Assembly (NCBI GenBank): GCA_009760855.2
Contig: WPIO01000193.1
Location: 1 to 64,000, forward strand
Direction of reading: 5' to 3'
Length of the DNA: 64,000 nt
Origin: Cristatella mucedo
Taxonomy: Eukaryota; Bryozoa; Phylactolaemata; Cristatellidae
Below, piece by piece: positions 53,085 to 64,000 of this stretch (the first letter of the stretch is position 1; every line of letters begins with the position of its first letter). The notes beneath the pieces were generated by a model. It was given only the letters and a program-made list of their open reading frames with translations. It did no database searches and was not told the origin of the DNA. Made by a program: the position numbers and the translations under genes.

Positions 53085-54180
53085 CTGAGGTAAGCTCTGG
53101 AGCTCCCATCCATGAAGTGACCACATCGTCTAAGTCATCAGGCAAAGATCCATTCAGAGCCACAAGCTTTTCAGCATTCGGTGTCTCACTATAGCTATCC
53201 AGCTGCTTGTCAAGCACTTCGAGCCGCAACCTCAAGGTCGCCTGCTGGTCCAGGAAATCCGGGTCGCTGGCCAAATCTACGATGCTGCTGATGTATGCTG
53301 AGGCATGCTGCACTGACAGGTTCAGCTGCTCGGCCAAGCTTTGCAGGGCCACAGCACTCTCCTCGAGTTTGTCATAGCAGTCCTTGACCATGCTTTTTGT
53401 TTCTTTAAAGACTTTGCTTAGAGCATCCACAGCATACTTCTTCTTCGTCCTCAGCTCGTCTAGGTGAATGGCACGAGCCGATCGGATGTCGCTGACCAGA
53501 CTTCTGGCCCAAAGTAGCTGCGCAGACTTTGCATTTACACCCTGAAGAAGATGCTGTATACTCTCTCGTGCATCCTTCAAAAAAGCTTCGGGTTTCGGTT
53601 CTTTTAGCGGCTGTGCAATCGAGTGTCCTTGGCCCAGGCACTGTGTGAGACAGTCGGTGCACTTGGCTTTCTTGCAGTCAAAGCACAGCAGATCCAGCGG
53701 CTTCCGGTGCTGCAAGCACTGCTGCTGTCCTGAGGCTTGCAGCACTTCACTCATGCTCTTGATCTGATCGATGGCGACAATCACGTGATCGGGATTGCAT
53801 CGGCTATGTCCTGGCAAGCAGGCTGAGCACATGGATCTCTGGCACTGCAAGCACCAGTCGTCTGTCTGCTCGTCTGGTTTGCCATCCTCTCTGCAAAAAG
53901 TGCAATTGCCTGCATCTCTCACAGCTGTTGTAAGTCTCCCCAAGTTGGCAATGAAGCCGTTGTGATGCTTTGGTATACTCATGTCAGTGACTACTTTGCA
54001 AGCAGGGCAGACCATGATGCAATTCGAGTCCTCTGCTGTACATGCTTGGTCTGCACAGCGACTGCAGCAGCTGTGCAAGCAGCGCAGCAGCAGCGGCTCC
54101 TCTGCAATTTGTCCACAGGCGATGCAAGACAGCAGGCGTTCGTCAATCGCAAGTTGGTGCATCGGAAGCTCTTGTGCCAT
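53085..54180 (-). CDS. TRIM-like gene copy B, exon 1 (RING, B-boxes, coiled coil)
   Basis: Same structure as the copy A exon: ATG at 54180 in GCCATGG context, RING zinc ligands (C-x2-C ... CLHSCCSRC ... CPAC), B-box 1 with CTFC and 'WCLQCQRSMCSACLPGHSRC', B-box 2 with 'CLQHRKPLDLLCFDC', and a coiled coil. It is one Leu shorter after the first RING cysteines (LLL versus LLLL) because of a CAG-repeat length change. Other substitutions include Thr for Ala in the B-box 1 loop, Met for Lys and Val-Asp for Met-Asn in the coiled coil. It ends in phase 1 at CAG|GTAGCT and joins 51061. Both copies look intact, so two near-identical TRIM genes lie about 50 kb apart in the same orientation. Confidence 0.88.
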
Positions 54181-57100
54181 GGCTGTTCTCAAAAAGGCAT
54201 AAACCAAACGTCTGGCTGGTAGATGAGCTACAAAAGTTAATCACGGAGACAAATTGTGACAAAAAGGAATGAAAAAATAGTGTACATAAGATAAACGGGT
54301 GTATAGAAAAGTACATCAGATAAACGGGTGTATAGAAAAGCAGACTGCTAGGCGCTAATTTCAGGATTCGATGGGACTTCGATCTAAAGCATAATGTTGA
54401 GTTGTGCTGCAAATTATGGGACAAATTGCAAGCAGTATGGCATGCTAGACCGTCTGACATCACTCTGAAACTCGTCGAGTCCATGACAGTCCGAATAGGA
54501 GAAGTGGTGGCTAATCGGGGAGGGGCCACATCCTAATAGATTTGGTGTTTGTAATCCCCATGCTGCGGTTGTCGTGTTAAAGAAATGGTGTGTTGACTGT
54601 TTGGTTTACTGTGGCATCAATTTCATTCATTTCAAAGCTCCGGGAGGACTTTAAAACTGCAGAAAGCAATAGTCAACCAAGCGGCCATAGTTGTAGTGGG
54701 TGTGGCAAACTTATGGCTGCTAGTGTAGATATGCCGAAGGGCTTTCCATCCAAGATGGAACCGGAGTGCTTGCAGGTGGCCAGGAGACGAGATTTTCAGG
54801 TTTAGGAAGGGGAGCTCCAGGCTCCTTCAGACATAATGACATAAGCAGCACATGAAAACAGTTTTTGGAAAAATTGACAATTTTACTCAACTTGTTCTTT
54901 TTTGTGTCTTCCCACTGCTTCCAACCTTTGGGTATGAGGAAATTTGCCCAGGATTTAGGTACTTCCATTTCTCCACGAGGGACAATCATCCCCCTGCCCC
55001 TTTAGCTCGGCCACTGAGTGCTCGTCATAGATGCTACTGCAAGCAATAATTCTGACTCCGTGACTGCATTTGCAGTAGAACCTGGGCACGATAAATAGCT
55101 GCGGCTATTACCATGCAATTGCTGATATACTACATACCTGTGATAAGACTAACCTAACACACGCGTAGCAGCATAAGAAACATCCTCAAACATTGTAACT
55201 GCTAGGGAAAAAATTGCCAAAAGATTGACCAAAAAATGTACGGTTTCTGTATGCACACCCAGGTAAACGATAGTGCACACGAACACAGTAAGTACTACGA
55301 GGAATATGTAGCTATCTTATTGCACAGGCACAGAGGCTGAAAGCAGTGAGTTATAGATGCATAAATGTGATTTAAAATGGCCTGAACCAGCTTTCAAGGC
55401 CCGAATTTTACTAAATGGAGCAGCTGAAAGTGGGCAGACTTGACTGTAAAGACGACCAGGTCAAATGGTAAAGGTCGTTGTTGAACAAGATATCCAGATT
55501 TCAAGCTGATAGCACAGGGGAAATGTTGGCAGAGCCATCTTCGAGCACTAGGCTTTCCTGCTTATGAGTCACTCTGCCTTAACTGCTAGAATGGTCAAAT
55601 CGTTATTTAACTGAATAAGCCCGATTTCTGTACAAGAACAATTGCAGTGCATGTTATAAGGGTGGTGACAGTTTGAAGTGCTGAAAGACATAATTTAATC
55701 GCAGCACAGGTCTGGCAGTGTGCCGGCTGCATATAAACGATAGCCTAGCTTGTACTAGATCAGCACGAGGAGCTTGAATTTACGTGAAAATAATGAGACT
55801 GGTAGAGACTCTTTAGATGGTCCGTGTTTGAATAGCATGATTTGATTGATAAACGTCGGAAACTTATGTAAACTGCACGTATGCCATACAATATGCCACT
55901 GATCAAGGATCTAAACTACTAATGTGCTGCGTCAGTGCCGTCTTAGTGTACTGATATGTGCTATAGAAATGCTTGCCTATCAGTGGCATGAATCCTGGTG
56001 CTCAACATGATGGATGTCAGAAAAAAGCTACAGTGACATCCGGTAAACCAAAGCAGATAGACTCTATTCTCAAGTCTTCCTGGTGATTGCTATGTCTTGA
56101 TCCTTTATCGCCACTGCAAGCGGTGGTGATAGCCGTAAAGGCTCTTATGACGCTATACAAAAAGAGGCTGTTTAATCAGCTAGGATTTATTTCTGTATGC
56201 TCACTAAATAGTGAGTCATAAGGCACTTACAGACTCAAACCTACACTAAATCATTTCTAAATCGCCACGGCCATAGGTGTTTCACATCTCTATGCGGCGA
56301 CGTGTGCTGTGACTATTCCGGTTACGATAAGAGACTGAGGAGTAAAAGGAGTAAAAGCACTGAATTACGGTTTGCTGATTAAAAAGTCAGTGTATGTAAC
56401 TGCAGAAAAGACTTGGCGGCGGCTAACTCTCCAGCTTGCAGAGGGTAATTAAAATTTGCCTACCGCCAGCACCCGCAACCTGCGATACGGAGTGAGAGTA
56501 TCGTACGACGAGGAGTTTTGAAAAGTATGATCGGTCTGGACCGTTCCAATTCCTACAAAGCAGGAAGTGCTGGCTTGTTGAGCTACCGAGTAAAATCAGG
56601 TACGCACCAACTATCGTTTGTGACAAAACGCTTTAAGCCACTCTTCAATCAGTAAACGTCTCCTACCATGCGGCCGTGCCGCAATTATTAAGCACCTCTG
56701 CAAGTCGAGGCCCAGCGTTCGATTTCACCCAGCATAAGACACAAGCACTAAAAAAAAAACCCATACTGCCGTCTTTCAATGAAGGCGAATTAAGCAATCA
56801 GACTAAAACAAGCATTGGCTGACGACTCAGTTCGATAAAAATTATTCTTTCAGATGTATATCAACTTACCTTGTGGAAGCTAGATGAACAATAGTTCGAT
56901 AAAGAGATCGCCTCCAAATTAACGGCTACCTCAGTATATGAAAACCTTGAAGGCCCGGATTTAGTGCTCTCATTGGTAGGCCGAAAATGAATTTCCTGTG
57001 AAAATCAAGCATTTTTTTTATTTAAAAATGAATATTATATAAATATTTTATACTTGCGCGAAACCCACTCACGAGCCGTCTGTCAGCAGGGTATGCTGTC

Positions 57101-59304
57101 TGTAACCGTACACCTTATTACGATGGCCGCCATGTGCTTCGCTTGTCCGGGAGAGAAGCCTGGATGGTGCGACTATTCTGCCGGTGCTGTTGCTGTCTCG
57201 ATCGTAGCGGAGCCTTTGACGACGACCCTCTGGCTTATTGTTCTCTAACCGGTAGCTAATTCTTCCCTTAATAGTCCTCTTCCGTTAGCTGCAGGCAGCT
57301 ACGATTGCAGAGCTCCATCCCTGATCCTACCCGCTCCGTGCGACTTCCTCTCGCGTCCGAGCGATTCCAGCCGAGTCGCTTCTTCAACCATGCACCGGAC
57401 AAGAAAGTTTCATACAGCAGCTATCCGTTCTCTAAGCAAACTAGAGGCGGAAAGTTTTAACTGGTTGCTAGGCAGTCTCTGCGGCACCAGCCTGCTGTGG
57501 CGGCACTGAACTTCGGTCCCCTACAGCAGCTGTGTGGGCGTGGCCACGCCGGAAAGTTATCCCACCCCTGCAGGACTCACACCCGGCCGACGGGACGGGT
57601 CTACGTTTGAGCGGGATGGTAACGTAGCAGTGTCAAGTTAAAGAAGGTCCAAGATATGTATTAGTGCGTGTGATAATCCAACGCAAAGACCGATATACGT
57701 ATCAGAGCGTATGATCAGCCGGGATCTCAATGCTTAATCTCATTTTTCATAAATCTCAGAATTCATAAATCATACAATCGTCTTAGTTCCTTCATATTGA
57801 AAGATTACTCCAACGAAAGGCACAAATAAAGGTCTTGGTGACTTCCAACAGACTCGTTTGCAGGCTTACAGTAGCTCACGCTCAGAGCTAGGACTCGGCT
57901 GGCCGTTACTCCGAGAGACAACGAGTGCCAAAACCAACAGCAGCCTAGATTATAACCTTAAAACATGCCGAGTTGACGTGCTATTTTTGCATTTGTTCTT
58001 CCTTTGAGCCTAGCCTGTAGCTAAAGGGATAATCGGCTATGCAGAACCAAATTCATATATTTTCCGACAACTTTTCAAGAGTGTAAACAAGCTCTCTCGG
58101 CAGAGTCTAGCACACAAATTATGATAAACTGACACAAACGTCTTTCTATCCTGACGTATACCATGAACAAGTGACTGAACTTGCTGAACTTAAATATGCT
58201 TTCAAACAATCAACAAACAGTATACAACAAATCAACCTGCACAGCACTACACGGAAATAGATCGCACTACCATATCGGAGCTCAATGTTCCTGCTGCTAG
58301 GCGCCAGCCAGGACGATAGCCAATAGGAGCGCTGCGTTCCCGAGTCTCAGAAGACAGACAGCTACTGTTGATGTCTGCGTGTCTGAGTTAATTTCTGCAC
58401 GTCAGTTGAAATTGCAATAATGCAAAGAACTGTTTACTACGAGTGCTTTCAGAAGCCGTATGCCATTTAGCAAGACGTACGCTCTACACTCGCACCTTCT
58501 ATTCTTCTCATACTATTCGTCTACAATGATGACTGCACTGGCCAACTCAGCATCAGCTGATGTTAGCTTGGCGGCTTCCCGGGCAAACCATCGTCCATAC
58601 CTGCCTCCCGAATATGAGTAGGAAGCTATGGATGGAACTAAGTCAGCCGTCAATTCTACTTGACTTGGTCGTGCAGACGCACCAGTTAGGTGGAAAGTAG
58701 GGAAGGTACTGAGTATAAACGCAGCTTAAGAGTTTAGGCCGCTTTCATGATTTTGAGGGGCCAGCTGCGGTCTTACCACCTTGGTAATTTTGGCAATCGA
58801 CATAGCTCGGAAGCGGGTTGAGATAAGTTAGAAATCTGTCCGATATAACATTCTGAAAATTTCTAGGGACAAGAAAAAAACCGGCAGCTGTATCTGAAAG
58901 CCCTCGGGTAGAAGCCCGAGGGCTGCTCGGTTCCTGATATTGAGTTCGTGAAGGCCAATTTTGCACCACCACTAACCACACGATCATGCTTTCTTTACAG
59001 CAGAGCTCGGCAAACTTTTTGTTGGACTACTAGGCCATTTCAGGAGGTCAAGAAGGCAAACTAGGCCAGAAGAAACCATGCCCACTCTGTCTGCCCCGGA
59101 GTGGGCGTGGCCACTATGCCCACTTTAAACTGTGCAGGGGGGAGCCAAATCAAGCACAATAACACTTAGCTGTCAACTCAAAGTAAAAAGCGGCCGAGAG
59201 ACGGCGGCTCGTGCCTCGAAAACTCGTTAGTTGGGATACTCGTAAGGTCAAGGTACCTCTATATAGTGAAGGGCAAGAAAACCGTGACAACTCAATTCGG
59301 CTAC
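54181..59304. other. Non-coding part of duplicon copy B
   Basis: Counterpart of 3962-9065. A short direct repeat (ACATAAGATAAACGGGTGTA against ACATCAGATAAACGGGTGTA) at 54285-54340 is unique to this copy. No gene seen. Confidence 0.6.
56099..56190 (+). mobile_element. tRNA-SINE 3' fragment (copy B)
   Basis: Same fragment as 5851-5945. Confidence 0.8.
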
Positions 59305-59760
59305 TACTGCAGAGAAGCTATCCAACTGTTCACACACTCTGAAGGATGCTTCATGCTTTCTCTTGACTCCTTCAAATAAGTTTCAGATTTTAGTCCTTTC
59401 AGATACTGCCGCGTGTCCCGAGCCCTCGCGCTGCCTGACACAGTCAATGCACTTGGACAGCTTGCAGCCGAAGCACAGCAGATCCAGCAGCTGCGAGTCA
59501 TGCGGACACTGCTGCTGCACTGAGAATTGCAGCACTTCATTCCAGTTCGAGATTTGTCCAAGTGCAACGGTCACATGACTACTACTGCATCAGTTATGCG
59601 ATCAATGATTACTTTGCAAGCAGGGCAGAGCATGCTCTATGAGCCCTTTGCAGTGCAACCTTGGTCTGCACAGCTAAAGCAGCAGCACCTGCTGCTTTAG
59701 CTGTGCTGTCGCAACTCACCAGCAGGTGATGCATGATAACCGGTGATAGCCGAACGATGC
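59305..59760 (-). pseudogene. TRIM exon 1 fragment, third copy, broken
   Basis: Aligns with TRIM exon 1 around the coiled-coil start, B-box 2 and the RING. Frames read 'EVLQFSVQQQCPHDSQLLDL', 'LCFGCKLSKCIDCVRQ' and, in another frame, 'YLKESRESMKHPSECVN'. Toward 59580-59690 the RING/B-box 1 region is largely deleted, keeping only ATTACTTTGCAAGCAGGGCA and a CAG-rich piece. Several frameshifts mean it cannot encode a TRIM protein. Divergence is far higher than between copies A and B, so this is an older duplicate. Confidence 0.82.
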
Positions 59761-60079
59761 AAGCCGGTGCATTGCTAAAGTTAAGACCACTTATTAAATT
59801 ATCAGCTCAGACCCACTTAATCGCTCAAGCTAGTGGTTCGTTTTGACAGGATAATCTAATGGAGCTGCAACTAACTGTGTACTCCGACTAGCCAATCGAA
59901 CATGACCTAATAGCATCCGGAACCTTTTCAGCACTTGTACGTTATTTCTTCCCCAGATCTCAATATCTGCTTCAATTGACCCTTACTACTCGGCTTACAA
60001 GGTGTGCGGCATATTTGTTTAAATTAGCCAATTTAACAGTGTCATTATGTGTTTCGGCAGAATGGTGTTAACAGCTTTA

Positions 60080-60650
60080 ACAATAATAATAATCATAATA
60101 ACAATAGTGCACTTGATAAAGCGCCCTCAGAAAACTTAATCTCTCTCTGGGCGCTTTACATTTGCTGCAAAGGGAAATGCAATTGAATGGTGAGTAAAAT
60201 CATGCTTGATAAACAAGCAAAATGAATAACATGGTAAGGGGTGACATGCACAGGGTCAGCATGCAAATGTGGTTAGTGGCAGCATGCACAGTGTCAGCAC
60301 GCATAAGCACATTAAGGACGAATCACAGGGACCCAGTAAATGCTGTATTAAATAGGTGTGTTTTAAGTTCTTTTTAAATGTGATCAGGTCAGGGGACGTT
60401 CTGACGCAGGTCGGGAGGGAGTTCCAGCCTTTGGGAGCAAACGAACTAAATGCACGGTCTCCAAATAATACATTTTTTGTAGCACTCAGAAAACTCAATC
60501 TCTTTCTAGGCACTCTACAGTTGCTGCAAAGGAAGCATGATCACAATGGTTAGTGGTAGCATACTTAATTACAACAAGCATAACATGGTTTGAGGTGACA
60601 TGCACAGGGTTAGCATGAAAATACGGTTAGCTGGTAGCATGTACAGTAAA
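60080..60650 (-). mobile_element. LINE 3' fragments, two nested or tandem
   Basis: Minus strand 'FGDRAFSSFAPKGWNSLPTC' and 'SPDLITFKKNLKHTYLI', with the 3' UTR GGGCGCTTTACATTTGCTGC (plus-strand reading) and an AATAATAATAATCATAATA tail at 60080-60105. A second 3' UTR copy (CTCAATCTCTTTCTAGGCAC, TACAGTTGCTGCAAAGG) follows at about 60480-60535, interrupting the first element's ORF end. Confidence 0.8.
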
Positions 60651-60683
60651 TAATTCATTCCTATAGCCCCCTAAGAACTCCAT

Positions 60684-60815
60684 CCCGAGGTCGTGGGTTC
60701 GATTCCTGCGGTGGGCGATCCTTTATCGCCACTGCAAGCGGTGGTGATAGCCGTAAAGGCTCTTCTGTCGCTATACAAAAAGAGGCTGTTAAATCAGCTT
60801 GGATTTATTTATTAT
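60684..60815 (+). mobile_element. tRNA-SINE, 5'-truncated
   Basis: CCCGAGGTCGTGGGTTCGAT (B box) to CGCCACTGCAAGCGGTGGTG, GGCTCTTCTGTCGCTATACA and AAAGAGGCTGTTAAATCAGC with ATTTATTTATTATTA tail. Confidence 0.88.
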
Positions 60816-61309
60816 TAATCTCTATTCAGGTGGTTCAAATATGCCTCGGGGCTTGAGCCCACAACCTCGGGCCAGACCGTGGTCGGCGCAAGCACCTTAA
60901 ACACTGGGCCAAACCAGTGCATGTCAGCATGCATAAGTACACTAAGGACGAAGAATCACACGGACAAACTAAATGATGCAATAAATAGATGCGTTTTAGC
61001 TTCTTTTCGAAGGTTATCAAGTAAAGGGATGTCAGGTCACGTGGAGCACCTAGTTAAGGTAGGTAAGCCTTGCTTTCAAAGGTGGCGCCGGAATTTTCTG
61101 TCAGTGTGTGAGGGGGAATGACCAGCAAGATGTTCACGAAAAGGGCAAGATCCAAAAGGAAGGAAAAATTATAGCATACAATGTAATGCAGTGTGCCTCT
61201 GTCTGTAACTACACAAAACTACGAACATCAGGTGGGTTTTTAAAAAGAGAACTTGCTTCTGTCGGGTACTCAAAGCCCATGGGACTTTTGGTGTGCATGG
61301 TGTAGCCAA
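60816..61309. other. Repeat debris, no gene
   Basis: A tRNA-like minus-strand head at 60845-60905 (GAGGTTGTGGGCTCAAGCCC), LINE-like pieces at 60920-61060 (CAGCATGCATAAGTACACTA; AGATGCGTTTTAGCTTCTTT) and a TGTAATGCAGTGTGCCTCTG tail-like string at 61180. Confidence 0.5.
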
Positions 61310-61530
61310 CAGACCTCTTGGCCACCGATTGGCTGTATTTCACTACCTAAACTGCTCTCCTGACTTTACTATGGTTCTCACTTTCTCTTTGTTGTGCGCA
61401 ATGAAGTCTGTTGGCTACCGAATGAGTACCGAAGGCTGCTCAGGCTGTCAGAGCACTATACAAAATTCTCCTGCGAAACACCCACATAGTCTTTGTGGCC
61501 TTGTGTAGTTGCAGACGTAGATACATTCCA
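61310..61530 (+). mobile_element. LINE 3' fragment (TAATG-tail family)
   Basis: Same family as 13700-14275: 'FHYLNCSPDFTM' and 'SVGYRMSTEGCSGCQSTIQN', then CACCCACATAGTCTTTGTGG and a tail TTCCATTGAATTAC. Confidence 0.75.
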
Positions 61531-61559
61531 TTGAATTACCTCAGGCAAGTAGCAACATT

Positions 61560-62185
61560 CACTGAATCATGCTACGGTATGCACGTGAAGCACACAAGCA
61601 GAAGAAAAACATGTACTTTCAGTGGGGCATAAGACTTAAAGGCTGCAAAGTCATTGCAGACATGTCCATACTGAAAGTGAGGTCCAGACTTATGGTACAC
61701 ACGAGCTGAAGGCTGTATCACCAAACGATTCAGTTTAGCCCTATAGACAACAAAATCACTCGATGCTAAGGAGCAGGTGGGGCAAGAGCACACTGGTGTG
61801 TAGCTATGGTAGGTAAGCTGCTGAAAAAGCAAGTGAATTGATGTATAAGCAAGAACGAGGATTCTTAAATCAATTCGGTGCTCGTCAATGAGCCAGTAAA
61901 TCAGACAGAAGCTGCAGGTTATGCAGTAGTTATGCCACCAATGACAGACCAGACCAGGCCAGCCGAAAAGCTTTTGCCAGTTAAAAGACGATTAAGCATA
62001 TGAGCCGTGACTGTTGAACAAAGGGAGTCAAGATAATCTAAACTCAATGTCACAGAGCCATGAGCTTGTTTGGCCGTTATAATCTTATTTCTGCAGGCAC
62101 TGACTTTGGCAATATTTCTAAAGTGAAAGTAGGACGACTTGGCAGTAGAGCAAATGTGCTCATCTAAAAATACATTTTTGAGCAT
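61560..62185 (-). mobile_element. LINE ORF2 C-terminal fragment
   Basis: Minus strand reads 'CSTAKSSYFHFRNIAKVSAC' and 'SLDYLDSLCSTVTAHMLNRL' (62185-61919). The C-terminal 'SDFVVYRAKLNRLV' and 'FAAFKSYAPLKVHVFLLL' follow (61832-61572). The order matches the L2/CR1 ORF2 end; frames are partly open. Confidence 0.75.
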
Positions 62186-62339
62186 AATGCACCGAGATTA
62201 AGGGATGAAGTCAGTGGAGGGATAGAAGCTCAACGGATCTTGAGGGTTAGATCCTCCAACTTTCGGGTGACACTAGGTGTGCCTGTAACTATTAGGCCAA
62301 GTGAGCATAGCAAAACAAGTGAGTGCTAGCATACAAGCA

Positions 62340-62560
62340 GCAGCTGTGTATAGCAATTGCTGCAAAGGAAGCACAATCGAATGGTGAGCGGTATCGTGCT
62401 CAATAAACAAGAATAAATTGGTTAGGGGTTACATGCATGGGGTCAGCATGCAAGTTTGGTTAGTGGCAGCATGCACAGTATCGGCAGGCATAAGCACATA
62501 AAGAACGAATCACAGGGACTCACTAACTAAATGCTGTCTTAAATAGATGAATCTTTAGTT
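62340..62560 (-). mobile_element. LINE 3' fragment, truncated
   Basis: GGTTACATGCATGGGGTCAG, GTTAGTGGCAGCATGCACAG and CACAGGGACTCACTAACTAA (plus-strand reading) match the LINE segments at 2320-2400 and 60240-60350. No poly tail is seen. Confidence 0.7.
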
Positions 62561-63429
62561 TCTTTCTATATGCCTGATAAGTAAATGTTACATGAAGTAT
62601 ATAGAATACCAGACCAAGAGAATACAGGCACGTCCAAGCAAGAAGTAGATACCCTGGTTGATAGTGAGTAACTCCAGGTCAGCCATAAGTAAAACTAAAA
62701 TCAAGATGAAATCATTTCTAGATCACCTAGGGGACATGTTCTACATATTTCCATGAGGCTAAGTGAGCAATGTGACTACGAAATGTGCGATAAGTGACAA
62801 TGCTATGAGTAAAAGCACAGACTTATGGTTTTCTTATTAAGCAGCCTCAAAGTATATGTAGCAGCAGAAAAGTCTTAGCAGCTACCTCTCCAGCTATCAG
62901 TGAGCAATAAAAAAACTGCCTACTTCACGAATAGAATCCGTGACTTGAGTCGCAAAATGAAAGCATCTTACCCTGAGAAGTCTTGAGATGTTAGATGGGT
63001 CTGGACCGTTCGATTTGTTTAAAAGCAGGAAGTGCTGGCTTCTTGAGCTCCTGCCAAACAAAATCAGACACATGCCGACCAGCGTCTGTGACACCATGCT
63101 TCCAAGTCGTTTTGGAATCAATATAGGTCTTCAACATTCGGGCCGAAGTCATTTAGCTCTACTAATCCGGGCCCAACGTTTGCTTCCACCCAGGACGAGG
63201 CACAAGCACTAAAAACGCATACTGGCGTCTTTTTATGAAGGTGAAGTAAGCAAGTAGCACCTAGAAGTTAATGGCTGCATCAGAACACGGAATTCTTGGA
63301 GTCTCGGATTTCAGGCAGTACATGGACACTGTCTGACTGTCTAGGCAGCAAATAGATTTCCAGTGAAAATCAAGCCACTTTTTTCAAATGGTTATTACAG
63401 AAATACACGTGAGATCTCTACTCTTTCAA

Positions 63430-63535
63430 TTGCATTTCACTTTACAGCAAATGTAAAGCGCCTAGAGAGAGATTAAGTTCTCTAAGGGCGCTTTATCAAG
63501 TGAATTATTATTATTATTATTATTATTATTACTGA
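63430..63535 (+). mobile_element. LINE 3' UTR with (ATT)n tail
   Basis: TTTACAGCAAATGTAAAGCG, CCTAGAGAGAGATTAAGTTC, TCTAAGGGCGCTTTATCAAG and about nine ATT units. Confidence 0.88.
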
Positions 63536-63679
63536 TGAGCTGTCTGTCAAAGAGGTGTGCCGTCAGTTATGGATCACCTCCCCCCCAGCGACGGCAGCCT
63601 TATGCTTCGTTCTTCTAGTATACTTCGTGTTTATGCTACGCGAGACATTCTGGCTGATTCAATTTTTTGTGTTAAGCTT

Positions 63680-64000
63680 ACCAATTTCTGAGTCACATTA
63701 TTAGGCCTGCTTGTTTGCTTTATAATTTTTCAATTCGATTAAAGTTTGCAGCCATCGAAGTATGGATATCAACAAAATATGCAACAAGGGAGTTTATTGA
63801 ATTTGCCATACTGGATGGCTTCGAGATATCGAAGCACGTGTACAGCTGTATGTCGTCAGCATAGAAGTAAAAACCTAAATTGTGCTTGTTTTAAGCTAAG
63901 TTTTCAACTGAGATAGGATCTGAACCATTTCAATGCAGTGCTAAGGTCCAGGCGTGAGGCTGTCGAAAATAACCTGGCGATCGTTATTATCAAATGACGC
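63680..64000 (-). mobile_element. LINE reverse transcriptase fragment at window edge
   Basis: The minus strand from 64000 reads a frame with 'LGFYFYADDIQLYTCFD' (about 63890-63840), the RT catalytic block, followed by 'DISKPSSMANSINS'. It continues out of the window. Confidence 0.75.

Larger units (their letters stand above)
50204..59304. repeat. Segmental duplication, copy B
   Basis: Direct-orientation counterpart of copy A. Internal order is the same: propeller exon, intron with LINE fragment, RING/B-box exon, SINE fragment, and the degraded TIR-like stretch. It ends at GGCTAC (59299-59304), where a diverged TRIM exon fragment of copy C begins at once. Confidence 0.93.
59305..63660. repeat. 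Diverged third copy of the duplicon (copy C)
   Basis: After the TRIM remnant, 62820-63260 matches 6110-6560 (GAAGTGCTGGCTTCTTGAGC against GAAGTGCTGGCTTGTTGAGC; ACGCATACTGGCGTCTTT in both). Also 63345-63400 matches 6725-6780 (GATTTCCAGTGAAAATCAAG), and 63536-63620 matches 6822-6900 (GAGCTGTCTGTCAAAGAGGT against GAGCCGTCTGTCAGCAGGGT). The order is conserved; the interval is enlarged by LINE and SINE insertions. The outer limit is approximate. Confidence 0.8.

Overview
The window looks like a chromosome segment from a non-model invertebrate animal; the phylum cannot be fixed from the sequence. The reasons are spliced genes with GT/AG introns, many decayed L2/CR1-like LINE fragments, tRNA-derived SINEs, a Ty3/gypsy relic, long minisatellites and a metazoan-type TRIM gene. 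About 10.5 kb near the middle (roughly 25.56-36.05 kb) is much more AT-rich than the rest and is an integrated DNA-virus-like element.

Layout. At 1-9065 is a duplicon whose main content is a two-exon TRIM-like gene on the minus strand: RING, two B-boxes and a coiled coil in exon 1, a beta-propeller-like C-terminal half in exon 2. The same unit returns at 50204-59304 (copy B, near-identical, TRIM gene complete). A more diverged and truncated third copy (copy C, TRIM remnant at 59305-59760) follows directly at 59305-63660. Between copies A and B lie a 23-bp minisatellite (9.1 kb), a minus-strand MFS transporter gene with two single-base frameshifts (12.0-13.7 kb), LINE and SINE debris (13.7-22.2 kb), the viral element, a Ty3/gypsy relic split by a LINE insertion (36.7-39.2 kb), more SINE/LINE remains, a 3.2-kb minisatellite of 39-bp units (45.0-48.2 kb) and a CT microsatellite.

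The viral element resembles Polintons/adintoviruses. It has a broken protein-primed type B DNA polymerase, a phospholipase A2-domain protein with an adintovirus-like N-terminus, two small proteins (one with an Ala/Gly-rich hydrophobic stretch), three tandem fibre-like genes built from phage-type 'NGNLDMNNN...DPxxxxDAATKxYVD' units, a broken HNH-AP2 endonuclease, an acidic and a basic small protein, and three tandem paralogous small ORFs of unknown function. I see no major capsid, penton, packaging ATPase, protease or integrase, so this is a partial, decaying copy. Several of its ORFs share short start-proximal motifs (TATAG at the ATG, and an AATTTTRTTTAAT-like box about 17 nt upstream) that look like a private promoter system.

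Most remaining sequence is non-coding or repeat-derived. Functional statements are homology inferences made by eye; no searches were run.
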